Positions 43,240 to 51,637 of a stretch of DNA of 64,000 nt are shown here, piece by piece; the stretch's first letter is position 1, and each line of letters begins with the position of its first letter. The DNA is taken from assembly GCF_042654345.1 (NCBI RefSeq), contig NZ_JBHSGB010000017.1, forward strand, positions 310,001 through 374,000. Reading direction: 5' to 3'. Source of the stretch: Pararheinheimera marina (lineage in GTDB: Bacteria > Pseudomonadota > Gammaproteobacteria > Enterobacterales > Alteromonadaceae). The notes below the pieces were generated by a model. The model made no database searches. It saw only the letters and a program-made list of their open reading frames with translations, and was not told the DNA's origin. The position numbers and the translations under genes are program-made.

Positions 43240-44037
43240 CTAACTTAGCAGTTGCAGAGCGCGTTCAGCCGAGATCCGGCTTTGGGCAGTCACCGCCAAA
43301 GAGCTCTGTTGCATTACATCATTGGCCGCTTTTTGCGAGCTGGCCTGCGCATAATCCAGGTCTTCAATCCGGCTGCGCGCCGCTGAGGTATTCACTTCCT
43401 GCTCAGCCAAGCTGTTGATAGCCGAACTAAAACTGTTGATACCAGCCCCCAGACTCGAGCGGTTGGAATTGACCAATTGGGTAAAAGACTCCAGTGATGC
43501 CTGCAGGTTGCTGCGCCCTGCACTGCTGGTCAGGTCAATGTTATCCAGCCCCACATTACTGAATTCGCTGCTCAAATCGCCGGTTTCCAGTTGCAACTGA
43601 CCGCTGCCAGATTCAAAACTGAGTGTATTGCCCCCATCAAACAACTTTTGCCCAGCAAAACTGCTACGGCTAAGCTGATCGGTAATGCCTTTGCCAAGCT
43701 GGGTTGCCTGGTCCTGCAAAGCCGCCAAATCACTTTGGGTATAGATGCCGTTGCCGGCCTGCACATTCAACGTTTGCAGCTGCTGCAGACTGTCCGACAC
43801 CCCGGCCAGAGTACCTTCAGCCGTCTGTGCCAGTGAAATACCATCGTATAAATTGCGTATTCCTTGATCAGAACCGTTAATCTGCGAAGTCAGCCGGTCA
43901 ATGATTTGTAAACCGGCTGCATCGTCGGCTGCGCTGTTCACGCGTTTTCCTGTGGCCAGTTTTTTCAGTAAATCATTGCCTTCATTGCTGCTGGTGCGAA
44001 GTGAGTGATCGGCAATTGAATTTGGGGTAATTTTCAT
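43240..44037 (-). CDS. short divergent flagellin
   Basis: Filament subunit family, 265 residues (typical flagellins are 270-500). The N-terminal D0/D1 region is recognisable from GNDLLKKLATGKRVNSAADDAAGLQIIDRLTSQI and GIRNLYDGISLAQTAEGTLAGVSDSLQQLQ, and the C-terminal helix from RSRIEDLDYAQASSQKAANDVMQQ. It lacks the usual INTN..SL..Q start and ends SAERALQLLS rather than QANQ..Q..L.LL. There is almost no variable D2/D3 insertion; residues 115-195 are Ser-rich and could carry O-linked glycans. ATG 44037 has a GGAGG site; the frame otherwise opens at a TTG. No clear sigma-28 promoter precedes it. Confidence 0.85.
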   Translation of the reverse strand: MKITPNSIADHSLRTSSNEGNDLLKKLATGKRVNSAADDAAGLQIIDRLTSQINGSDQGIRNLYDGISLAQTAEGTLAGVSDSLQQLQTLNVQAGNGIYTQSDLAALQDQATQLGKGITDQLSRSSFAGQKLFDGGNTLSFESGSGQLQLETGDLSSEFSNVGLDNIDLTSSAGRSNLQASLESFTQLVNSNRSSLGAGINSFSSAINSLAEQEVNTSAARSRIEDLDYAQASSQKAANDVMQQSSLAVTAQSRISAERALQLLS

Positions 44038-44171
44038 AAGTATAACCTCCAGAGAGCACAACTAAAGGATACTGCATGCTCTGGCTGTTCAGCAAATAAT
44101 CAGGCAAACACGGAGGCCATCTAAATTTAAGAACCAAACAGTCAAAAAATAAGCTGTTAAAAACCAATAAC

Positions 44172-44187
44172 ATTCCAATGTTGGAAT
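44172..44187. repeat. perfect dyad between flagellin and pseB
   Basis: ATTCCAATGTTGGAAT: two 7-base arms around TG, perfectly symmetrical. The right arm contributes the TTGG of the -24 element of the pseB sigma-54 promoter, so a protein bound here could block or set that promoter. It may be a regulator site or chance. Confidence 0.4.
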
Positions 44188-44197
44188 AAAATGTGCT
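44181..44197 (+). promoter_or_regulatory. candidate sigma-54 promoter of the pse cassette
   Basis: TTGGAATAAAATGTGCT has GG-N10-GC spacing with TTGGAA at -24 and TGTGCT at -12, about 42 bases before the pseB ATG. It would place glycan synthesis under the same sigma-54 hierarchy as the basal body. The -24 lacks the usual C after GG, so support is moderate. Confidence 0.55.
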
Positions 44198-44237
44198 AGC
44201 GTCTACAAAGCTCTGGGTGGAGGATTGGGAGAGACCC

Positions 44238-45239
44238 ATGTTTAACAATAAAAGCATACTGATCACTGGCGGGACTGGCTCATTTGGCCACAAGTACACT
44301 GAAACCTTGTTAAATCGCTATAACCCGAAGAAAGTGATTATATTCTCCCGTGATGAGCTGAAACAGTATGAGATGCAACAGAAATTTGACAGCCCCAACA
44401 TGCGCTACATGTTAGGTGATGTCAGAGATCAGGAAAGACTGATTCGAGCCATGCGCGGTGTAGATTATGTGATCCATGCCGCAGCTTTGAAACAAGTCCC
44501 TGCCGCCGAATACAACCCGATGGAATGCATTAAAACCAATATCAATGGCGCAGAGCATGTGATCAACGCCGCCATTGAAAATAACGTCGAAAAAGTGATT
44601 GCGCTCTCCACCGATAAAGCGGCCAACCCGGTCAACCTGTACGGAGCGACCAAACTGGCCTCAGACAAACTTTTCGTTGCTGCCAACAATATTTCCGGTG
44701 GCAGCAAACCACGTTTCTCCGTAGTCAGGTATGGCAATGTCGTAGGATCCAGAGGTTCAGTAGTGCCGTTTTTTGAAAAGCTGATCCAGCAAGGCAGCGA
44801 TCATCTGCCTATTACACACCCGGAAATGACCCGTTTTTGGATCAGCCTGCAACAAGGCGTCGACTTCGTGCTGAAAAACTTTGAGCGGATGCTCGGCGGT
44901 GAAATTTTCGTACCCAAAATTCCATCAATCCGTATTGTTGATTTGGCTAAAGCCATGGCACCGCAATTACCGCTGAAAGAAATTGGTATTCGCCCCGGTG
45001 AAAAACTGCATGAGATGATGTGTCCCGGTGATATGTCACATAACACCTACGAATTCGACGATCATTACGTAATTGCTCCTGCCATTAAGTTTTTTAGTCG
45101 CAGTAACGATTTCTCAAGCAATGCCCTGCAGGAACAGGGCCGATTGGTAACGCCTAATTTTGAATATGTGTCGGATAAAAACCCGCATTTTTTGCGTGCT
45201 GATGAGCTTCAGAGTTTTAATCAGGAAGCAATGAAATGA
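44238..45239 (+). CDS. pseB: UDP-GlcNAc 4,6-dehydratase (inverting) PseB
   Basis: First enzyme of pseudaminic acid synthesis: dehydrates UDP-GlcNAc and inverts C5. It is 333 residues, an extended short-chain dehydrogenase with the NADP motif ITGGTGSFGHKYTE, DVRDQERL near residue 60, the PseB-type catalytic segment HAAALKQVPAAEYNPMECIKTN and STDKAANPVNLYGATKLASDKL. The open frame begins 45 bases upstream, but ATG 44238 has GGGAGAG and starts with the family sequence MFNNKSILITGG. It is the first gene of the plus-strand cassette and overlaps pseC (ATGA). Confidence 0.95.
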   Translation: MFNNKSILITGGTGSFGHKYTETLLNRYNPKKVIIFSRDELKQYEMQQKFDSPNMRYMLGDVRDQERLIRAMRGVDYVIHAAALKQVPAAEYNPMECIKTNINGAEHVINAAIENNVEKVIALSTDKAANPVNLYGATKLASDKLFVAANNISGGSKPRFSVVRYGNVVGSRGSVVPFFEKLIQQGSDHLPITHPEMTRFWISLQQGVDFVLKNFERMLGGEIFVPKIPSIRIVDLAKAMAPQLPLKEIGIRPGEKLHEMMCPGDMSHNTYEFDDHYVIAPAIKFFSRSNDFSSNALQEQGRLVTPNFEYVSDKNPHFLRADELQSFNQEAMK

Positions 45240-46384
45240 TCCCCTATGGGCGTCAACATATCACTCAACAAGATATTGATGCCGTAACCGAAGTACTGCA
45301 AAGCGATTTCCTGACCCAGGGGCCAGTGGTTCCAGCCTTCGAGCAACGTCTCTGCAAACTGACAGGAGCCACCTATGCTGTGGCAGCAAGTAATGCTACT
45401 TCAGCTCTTCACTTGGCATGTTTGGCATTAGAGGTTGGACCTGGTAGCAGAGTCTGGACCTCTCCAATCAGCTTTGTTGCGTCAGCAAACTGCGCATTGT
45501 ATTGCGGCGCAATCATCGATTTTGTCGATGTCGAGCCTGACAGCGGCAATATGTCTGTCATAGCTCTTGAAAAAAAGCTGCAACACGCCGAAGAAAATAA
45601 TCAGTTGCCTCAGGTTCTGATCCCTGTCCACCTGGCAGGGCAAAGTTGCAATATGCAATACATTTATCAGCTGTCTGTGCGTTATGGTTTTCGTATTATT
45701 GAAGATGCTTCGCATGCGGTTGGCGCCAGTTACCAGAACTCAGCTGTCGGCAGTTGCCAGTACAGCGACATTACCGTATTCAGTTTTCACCCTGTCAAAA
45801 TAATTACCACTGCAGAAGGCGGTATGGCACTGACTAATCAAGCGGTGCTTGCTGAAAAAATGCAATTATTGCGTAGTCACGGTATCACTCGCGCTGACGA
45901 GTTGATGACCGAACCCAGCCACGGGAGTTGGTATTATCAACAACTGCAATTGGGTTTTAACTACCGGATGACCGAGCTGCAAGCAGCTTTAGGCCTTAGT
46001 CAATCAGAACGACTGAGTGAAATAATTAAGAAACGTCAGCTTCTTGTCGCTTCATACCAACAGCTGCTGGCTGGTTTACCTCTGGAACTGCCTTCTGTAC
46101 CGAAAGACAGGATTTGCGCATTTCATTTGTACATAGTGAGACTGGCCGATAAAACGCAGCGCAAAGCGGTTTTTGACAAATTACGTTCAGCAGGTATTGG
46201 AGTGAATGTGCATTACATTCCTATTCATTCCCAGCCTTACTATCAGGCGCAGGGGTTTCGGTGGGGCACCTACCCAATGGCTGAACAATTTTATGAAACT
46301 ATTATCAGTTTACCGCTGTACCCAGAACTTACTCTGGAACAGCAAAGCTATATTGCAGAGCAATTGAGACTGGCACTGGCCTGA
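45236..46384 (+). CDS. pseC: UDP-4-amino-4,6-dideoxy-AltNAc transaminase PseC
   Basis: PLP aminotransferase of 382 residues that aminates C4 of the PseB product. N-terminus IPYGRQHITQQDIDAVTEVLQSDFLTQGP is typical of PseC; the PLP lysine is K188 in SFHPVKIITTAEGG; EDASHAVGASY precedes it. It starts at ATG 45236, coupled to pseB by a 4-base overlap, and is followed by a 40-base gap before the next gene. Confidence 0.95.
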   Translation: MIPYGRQHITQQDIDAVTEVLQSDFLTQGPVVPAFEQRLCKLTGATYAVAASNATSALHLACLALEVGPGSRVWTSPISFVASANCALYCGAIIDFVDVEPDSGNMSVIALEKKLQHAEENNQLPQVLIPVHLAGQSCNMQYIYQLSVRYGFRIIEDASHAVGASYQNSAVGSCQYSDITVFSFHPVKIITTAEGGMALTNQAVLAEKMQLLRSHGITRADELMTEPSHGSWYYQQLQLGFNYRMTELQAALGLSQSERLSEIIKKRQLLVASYQQLLAGLPLELPSVPKDRICAFHLYIVRLADKTQRKAVFDKLRSAGIGVNVHYIPIHSQPYYQAQGFRWGTYPMAEQFYETIISLPLYPELTLEQQSYIAEQLRLALA

Positions 46385-46424
46385 GTTCCTGCAACACAGC
46401 GTCAGAATAGGTACCTGATTTAAG

Positions 46425-47726
46425 ATGAATGAGTGTTATCAGCAAAATCTGAGCATTATTGCGCGGCGATGGCCAGAGTTACATCAACGACTTAGCGCAA
46501 TCTCTCCGTCGCTGGATACCCTGAATGTGCTAGATGGCCAAGACAGTACCCTGCTTATTAATGGCGTTCAGTTGACCAGCCGCCACAATCGACAAGCCGA
46601 AGCTGAACTGCAAGCCAGACAAATTGCTGAAGAAAGCCCAATTATTGAGCTTTACGGCACTGGCCTTGGCGACGTACAGCGCGAATTGCTGCAACGTCTC
46701 GCGTTAACACAACTCAATGTTCATATCCTCAGTGAACATATATTTTTGTTGGTGATCCAACTGATTGATCAGAGCTTTTGGCTAAATGACCCCAGAGTCA
46801 GCCTTCATTTTGCCGCAGATCATCAAGAGCTTCGCTTTCCACATATCGCGTTACCAGCCGATCTCGTTCTGGTCAGCGATATGAATGTCAAAATTAAAGA
46901 GCGTTTGATTGCCCAAGGCGATATAGCCTATAGCAATAAGCACATTCAACAAGAAACTGATGTTTACGCACATAGAATTCTCGATAACCAGCCATTCTGG
47001 AGCAATGATGCGTTGGTGCAGCAACTTTATGCATCGGTTCCGCCTGAGCAGCAGGTGTTCGTTATTGCATCTGGCCCATCGCTTGAACAACACTTCGATT
47101 ATCTATCCCAAAGGCAACAAACGGAGCATCGCAGGCCATTACTGATTGCCGTTGATACGGCGTTACAACCTTTGCTGCAACACGGTATTGAGCCAGATTA
47201 TGTTGTAACCCTTGACGTCAAAATTAGTCTACCACGGCTTTTGTCAATCCCAGTATCTTCACGAGTTGGCCTGGTGTACTTCCCGTTGTCACAGACTCAA
47301 GTATTGGAACATTGGCCAGGGCCACGCTACATCGCCTTAAACGCTTCGCAGGCATTTGCTGAATTGCAGCAAACTCTGACAGCAGACTCCCTGTTTATTC
47401 ATGGTAGTGTGATACATCCTGCTCTGGATTTGGCCGTGAAAATGGGAGGAAAACACATAGTGTTGTTTGGGGCTGATTTTGCGTTTGCAAATGATAAAAC
47501 ACACGCCTCCTGGCAAGATGGGGCTTTGGGTCTTAGAGTGAACCAGACTCGTGACTGGACATTAAATGGTTATGGAGAAAAAGTGAAAACCTTGCGCAAC
47601 CTGCAAAGTTACTTGATTGGCGTTGAGCGGTACATTCGGCAATTTCCGACGGTTCGTTTTTATAACTCTTCCAAGGCCGGAGCGCAGATCCAAGGGACCA
47701 CCTATTTCCCGGAGTTGTTTCCATGA
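46425..47726 (+). CDS. Maf/DUF115-type flagellin glycosyltransferase
   Basis: A 433-residue member of the motility-associated factor (Maf, DUF115/MAF_flag10) family, which attaches nonulosonic acids to flagellin serine or threonine in Aeromonas, Shewanella and Campylobacter. The central domain contains VFVIASGPSLEQHFDYLS, LLIAVDTALQPLLQHGIEPDYVVTLD and later KHIVLFGADFAFANDKTHA, the three hallmark segments. Its N-terminal part (GTGLGDVQRELLQR) is also family-like. It is shorter than many Maf proteins (600-700 residues). Sitting between pseC and pseF, it most likely transfers CMP-pseudaminic acid to the flagellin encoded next door. Confidence 0.85.
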   Translation: MNECYQQNLSIIARRWPELHQRLSAISPSLDTLNVLDGQDSTLLINGVQLTSRHNRQAEAELQARQIAEESPIIELYGTGLGDVQRELLQRLALTQLNVHILSEHIFLLVIQLIDQSFWLNDPRVSLHFAADHQELRFPHIALPADLVLVSDMNVKIKERLIAQGDIAYSNKHIQQETDVYAHRILDNQPFWSNDALVQQLYASVPPEQQVFVIASGPSLEQHFDYLSQRQQTEHRRPLLIAVDTALQPLLQHGIEPDYVVTLDVKISLPRLLSIPVSSRVGLVYFPLSQTQVLEHWPGPRYIALNASQAFAELQQTLTADSLFIHGSVIHPALDLAVKMGGKHIVLFGADFAFANDKTHASWQDGALGLRVNQTRDWTLNGYGEKVKTLRNLQSYLIGVERYIRQFPTVRFYNSSKAGAQIQGTTYFPELFP

Positions 47727-47989
47727 GCATGGTCACCGAACACTTTCTGAATGCATGCAACGACATTGCAGCCAACTTTCGAATTGGCCACAATATTCAG
47801 GCTCAACAAGCGCTTCCCGCATTGGTAGAAGCCTTGATCCAAAGCGTCGAAGGACAAGACGCGGAAAAGACCCTGCATTTGCTTCAACTAGTGAAAAGCA
47901 TTCGGGAGTGTCAGGAGCGGCATGATTGGCTGGGGTTAGCAGACTACCTTCAGTTTGAGTTGGCAGAGCTGTTGAGTCAATTTAATTAA
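47723..47989 (+). CDS. small helical protein of unknown function in the glycosylation operon
   Basis: An 88-residue protein I cannot assign. Its ATG overlaps the Maf stop (ATGA), so it is translated with it. The sequence is predicted to be nearly all helical, mildly acidic, with no membrane segment, signal peptide or cysteine cluster; it has one Cys near residue 12 and another near 63. The size and helical character recall FliS/FliT-type chaperones or a small Maf accessory subunit, but I see no diagnostic motif. Confidence 0.7.
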   Translation: MSMVTEHFLNACNDIAANFRIGHNIQAQQALPALVEALIQSVEGQDAEKTLHLLQLVKSIRECQERHDWLGLADYLQFELAELLSQFN

Positions 47990-48011
47990 TGCAGCAAACT
48001 CGGAGAGGGCG

Positions 48012-48713
48012 ATGAGGCTGGCAATTATCCCTGCCCGGGGTGGCAGCAAACGTATTCCGCGTAAGAACATCAAGTTATTTTGCGGACAACCCATGCTGGC
48101 TTACCCTATTCAGGCCGCTCTGGACAGTGGTGTAGCCGATAAAGTAGTGGTCTCGACCGATGACGAAGAAATAGCAGACATCGCTTTGCATTATGGAGCC
48201 GAAGTGCCCTTTTTACGACCTGCCGAACTGGCAGATGATCACACAGGGACCACTGAAGTGATCCGAGACACACTGCAACGTTTGTTAGCTTCAGGCTGGG
48301 ACATCAGTCACTGCGCCTGTATTTATGCAACAACTCCCCTGCTCAGCGGCGCGACGATCCGGCTGGCGTACGAACAGCTAGTCAGCACCCAGGCTGACTA
48401 TGTGTTTACCGCTGCCCGCTTTTCTTTTCCGATTCAACGAGCCTTGTTACAAAGCCAGCAGGGAGGAGTCATACCTTTTGACCCACAGAGCATCGGTAAA
48501 CGTTCACAAGATTTAGCAGAAACATTTCACGATGCAGGCCAACTGTACTGGGGCCGTTCTGAAGCCTGGCTAAAGGCATCACAGACACTGTTTGGCCCCA
48601 ATACTAAAATGCTGGTGTTGCCACATCATCTGGTGCAGGACATTGATACCCCGGACGACTGGCACCGCGCCGAACTGCTGTATCAGTTGCTGAAACAGGC
48701 TCCAGCCCCATGA
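48012..48713 (+). CDS. pseF: pseudaminic acid cytidylyltransferase PseF
   Basis: Activates pseudaminic acid with CTP to CMP-Pse. It is 233 residues, with the CMP-sugar synthetase motif IIPARGGSKRIPRKNIKLFCGQPMLAYPI, VVSTDDEEIADIA and a C-terminal VQDIDTPDDWHRAELLY. ATG 48012 has a strong GGAGAGGG site. It overlaps pseG (ATGA). It completes the pathway needed by the Maf transferase. Confidence 0.94.
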   Translation: MRLAIIPARGGSKRIPRKNIKLFCGQPMLAYPIQAALDSGVADKVVVSTDDEEIADIALHYGAEVPFLRPAELADDHTGTTEVIRDTLQRLLASGWDISHCACIYATTPLLSGATIRLAYEQLVSTQADYVFTAARFSFPIQRALLQSQQGGVIPFDPQSIGKRSQDLAETFHDAGQLYWGRSEAWLKASQTLFGPNTKMLVLPHHLVQDIDTPDDWHRAELLYQLLKQAPAP

Positions 48714-49732
48714 AGGTGATATTTCGGGTGGATGCGTCAATTCAGACAGGCTCAGGCCATCTGATGCGCTGCCTGACACTGGCGCAGGCCTTAGATCAAC
48801 AAGGGTTTGACTGCGGGTTTATTTGTCAGGATTTGCCCGGTCATCTGACGGCACTGGTACAGGCTCAGGGCTTCAAGGTGCAGTTGCTTGCGCCAGACAC
48901 AGATGAAACGACCGATGCTGAGCGCTGCCTGGCTTTTCTGGTTGAGGCTGTGGATTTATTGGTGGTGGATCATTACCGGCTTGGCGAAAGCTATACCAGC
49001 CGGATGCGCGCCAAAGCCAGACAGATTATGGTGATTGACGATCTGGCCAACCGCAAGCACGATGCCGATCTGCTGCTGGATCAGAACCTGTTACCGGACT
49101 CATCAGAACGTTATTCCGCTTTGGTTTCGTCAGACTGCCGACAGCTGCTAGGGCCTGAATATGCACTGCTCAGGCCTGAGTTTTATCAGGCTGGCAGCGC
49201 AGAACGCAGCCGTTTGCTGGTAAATTTTGGCGGCACCGACCCCGATAACCTGACATTGATGGCGCTGGACGCGCTGGAAACACTAAAGCCGCTGAGTATT
49301 GCCGCCGATATAGTGGTTGGGCAAGCTTACCCGCAAGCGGAGCTCGTTCGACAACGTTGTGCAAAAGAGCCGCTCTGGCAGTTTCATCAGCAATGTGACT
49401 ACATGGCTAAATTAATGCAAAGCGCAAAAATTATGCTAGGAGCTGGCGGCAGTACTCACTGGGAACGTTGCTACAGTAGCCTGCCAGCCCTGGTGATCAC
49501 TGTTGCAGAAAATCAGCGGCTCACAACTCGATTTCTACATAGCCTTGGCGCTTGTATCTGGCTGGGGGATGCGGTCAGCCAAACCAAAGAGTTGCTTGCC
49601 CGAGCCATCATGGACAGCTGGAACAACAAGGCACTGTTACACCAGATGGCCAGCCAAGCCAACGCGCTGGTGCCCCGCGATGCTGGTACGCCCGCCGTCG
49701 TCCGGGCAATTACTGAATTGATGAGGTCTTAA
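48710..49732 (+). CDS. pseG: UDP-sugar hydrolase PseG
   Basis: Removes UDP from UDP-2,4-diacetamido-2,4,6-trideoxy-altrose. It has a GT-B fold and 340 residues: FRVDASIQTGSGHLMRCLTLAQAL near the start with the catalytic His in GSGHLMRC, VVDHYRLGESY, LVNFGGTDPDN and LGAGGSTHWERCYSSLPAL. Coupled to pseF and to pseI, the latter by a TAATG overlap. Confidence 0.93.
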   Translation: MKVIFRVDASIQTGSGHLMRCLTLAQALDQQGFDCGFICQDLPGHLTALVQAQGFKVQLLAPDTDETTDAERCLAFLVEAVDLLVVDHYRLGESYTSRMRAKARQIMVIDDLANRKHDADLLLDQNLLPDSSERYSALVSSDCRQLLGPEYALLRPEFYQAGSAERSRLLVNFGGTDPDNLTLMALDALETLKPLSIAADIVVGQAYPQAELVRQRCAKEPLWQFHQQCDYMAKLMQSAKIMLGAGGSTHWERCYSSLPALVITVAENQRLTTRFLHSLGACIWLGDAVSQTKELLARAIMDSWNNKALLHQMASQANALVPRDAGTPAVVRAITELMRS

Positions 49733-50781
49733 TGCACGATTTTTACATTGGTAACCGCAAAATTGGCCCGACAGAAAAACCTTTTATCATTGCAGAGCTG
49801 TCAGGCAATCACGATCAATCGCTGGAAAAAGCACTGGCGATGATCGATGCTGCGGCAGCGTGTGGTGCGGATGCCATTAAACTTCAAACCTATACAGCTG
49901 ACAGCATGACCCTGGATCTGCACGAAGGCGATTTTGTAATCCATGATGAAGGAAATCTGTGGCAGGGCCGCTCGCTGTATAGCCTTTATCAGCAGGCGAT
50001 GACACCATGGGAATGGCATCAGCCCTTATTCGAGCGGGCCAAGGCGCATGGCATGCTGGCCTTCAGTACTCCTTTTGATTGGAAGGCAGTTGAGTTTCTG
50101 GAGGGTTTGAATGTGCCTTGTTATAAGATTGCGTCCTTTGAGAACAGCGATCATACCTTGCTGGCCGCCGTCGCCCAAACCGGCAAACCTGTGATCATGT
50201 CCACTGGCATGGCCACACAAACAGAGCTGGCTGAATCGGTGCAGGTGTTGAGGGAGCATGGCTGCAAAGAGTTGATTCTGCTTAAATGCACCAGTCACTA
50301 CCCTGCCGACCCTGTGGATGCGAATTTACTCACTATCCCTCACTTGGCCGCTCTGTTCGATTGCCTGGTGGGTTTGTCTGATCACACAGCAGGAATAGGT
50401 GTAGCTGTCGCCAGTACGGTACTCGGCGCCACTGTGATTGAAAAACACTTTGTACTGGACCGCAGTGAAGGGGGCGTAGACGCAGAGTTTTCATTGGAAC
50501 CAGTTGAGTTTAAAGCGCTGGTCACCGAATGTCACAGAGCGGCGGTGGCTTTAGGCCGTGTCACCTACGGCGGTACAGAAAAAGAGCAGGCGTCACGCAA
50601 GTTCCGCCGGTCCTTGTATATTGCCGAAGATATGCAGGCCGGGGATATTTTCACCGAACAGAATCTGCGGTCGGTGCGACCGGGCATGGGCCTGCCACCG
50701 AAATACCTGCCGATGTTGCTGGGGAAAGCCATTAAAACAGCTGCCAAAAAAGGCACAGCCACCCACTGGGATATGCTGTGA
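49732..50781 (+). CDS. pseI: pseudaminic acid synthase PseI
   Basis: Condenses the PseG product with phosphoenolpyruvate to form pseudaminic acid. It is a 349-residue NeuB-family TIM barrel: FIIAELSGNHDQSLEKALAMIDAAAACGADAIKLQTYTADSMTLD, then ASFENSDHTLL and VGLSDHT, followed by a C-terminal SAF/antifreeze-like domain (SLYIAEDMQAGDIFTEQNLRSVRPGMGLPPKY). The pattern IGNRKIGPTEKPF at the start is that of PseI rather than NeuB or LegI. Confidence 0.95.
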   Translation: MHDFYIGNRKIGPTEKPFIIAELSGNHDQSLEKALAMIDAAAACGADAIKLQTYTADSMTLDLHEGDFVIHDEGNLWQGRSLYSLYQQAMTPWEWHQPLFERAKAHGMLAFSTPFDWKAVEFLEGLNVPCYKIASFENSDHTLLAAVAQTGKPVIMSTGMATQTELAESVQVLREHGCKELILLKCTSHYPADPVDANLLTIPHLAALFDCLVGLSDHTAGIGVAVASTVLGATVIEKHFVLDRSEGGVDAEFSLEPVEFKALVTECHRAAVALGRVTYGGTEKEQASRKFRRSLYIAEDMQAGDIFTEQNLRSVRPGMGLPPKYLPMLLGKAIKTAAKKGTATHWDML

Positions 50782-50782
50782 T

Positions 50783-51370
50783 ATGACACAAACCCGGTTT
50801 TATCCGCTCAGCCGCTTCAGCCCACTGACGGCACAGGAATCTGAGCTGGTGCTGAGTTGGCGCAATCAGCCCCATATCCGGCGTATGATGCATCAGGATG
50901 CAGAAATAAGCTTCGAACAACATCAGGCTTGGTTTGCTGACATTAAAGGGCGTTCCGACAGAGCTTTTTTTGTGTTTTACCAAAACGATAAAGCCATTGG
51001 CGTGCTGAATTTCAGCAAAAAAACTGACCATAGCCTGGAATGGGGCTGCTATTTGGGGGAAACACAAGTGTGGCCCGGCTCTGGCCTGCTGCTTGAAATA
51101 GCGGCTCTGGACTATGCGGCTTCTCAGGCCGATATTCAGACACTGTATGCCGAAGTGCTGTCATTGAATAAGAATGTGCTGAAACTGCACCAGCTTTTTG
51201 AATATGATGAAGATTCATGCCGACAAGGCGGATTCAGAGATCAGGAGGTTTATCAGGTGCATTGCTTCAGCTATCCTGTGCAAAAATGGCAACAGGAACG
51301 CCAGCGCATTCTGCATAAATTGCCTCCGGCTATCCGGGAAGCGGCAGCCCTTATTACTTTTACCGACTAA
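50783..51370 (+). CDS. pseH: UDP-4-amino-sugar N-acetyltransferase PseH
   Basis: GNAT acetyltransferase of 195 residues that acetylates the 4-amino group of the PseC product. Family features: LVLSWRNQPHIRRMMHQDAEISFEQHQAWF near residue 25, then FVFYQNDKAIGVLNFSKK and a C-terminal NVLKLHQLFEYDEDSCRQGGFRDQEVY. The open frame runs back into pseI, but ATG 50783 lies 1 base after the pseI stop. Because acyl-carrier and acyl-ligase genes follow directly, its acyl donor may be other than acetyl-CoA. Confidence 0.87.
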   Translation: MTQTRFYPLSRFSPLTAQESELVLSWRNQPHIRRMMHQDAEISFEQHQAWFADIKGRSDRAFFVFYQNDKAIGVLNFSKKTDHSLEWGCYLGETQVWPGSGLLLEIAALDYAASQADIQTLYAEVLSLNKNVLKLHQLFEYDEDSCRQGGFRDQEVYQVHCFSYPVQKWQQERQRILHKLPPAIREAAALITFTD

Positions 51371-51381
51371 GAGAAAACAAC

Positions 51382-51636
51382 GTGGATATTGAACAACAGA
51401 TCCGGGATGCCATGCAGCAAGTGGCCGAGCTCACCCAATGCCAGTTGGTGACACCAATCACTGATGAGACCGTGTTACTGCAAAGCGGGCTCGATTCGTT
51501 AGGTTTTGCCATGCTGGTGGCTCAACTTGAAGAAACTTTAGGCATAGACCCGTTCAGTCAGATGATGATTGCGGTCTACCCCTCTACCTTTGCTGAGTTT
51601 GTCGGTATTTACCGTCAGGCGACAGCGCAGCAGTAA
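51382..51636 (+). CDS. acyl carrier protein (GTG start)
   Basis: An 84-residue carrier protein; the phosphopantetheine serine is S39 in LLQSGLDSLGFAMLVAQLEE. It is acidic and helical. GTG 51382 is the only sensible start, 11 bases after pseH. It lies immediately before an AMP-ligase and a short-chain reductase, so it is probably a dedicated carrier for an acyl group destined for the glycan rather than the fatty-acid ACP. Confidence 0.88.
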   Translation: MDIEQQIRDAMQQVAELTQCQLVTPITDETVLLQSGLDSLGFAMLVAQLEETLGIDPFSQMMIAVYPSTFAEFVGIYRQATAQQ

Positions 51637-51637
51637 T

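Noticed and set aside
44100..44120. Possible sigma-54 or sigma-28 promoter for flagellin (minus-strand TGGCCTCCGTGTTTGCC; TAAA with GCCTGATTA)
   Set aside because: The GG and GC are 11 bases apart rather than 10, and the sigma-28-like halves are 20 bases apart rather than about 15. Neither meets the strict spacing these sigma factors need.
50558..50782. N-terminal extension of PseH reading back through pseI
   Set aside because: The extension is basic, Cys-rich shadow sequence inside pseI; ATG 50783 gives the normal GNAT N-terminus right after the pseI stop.
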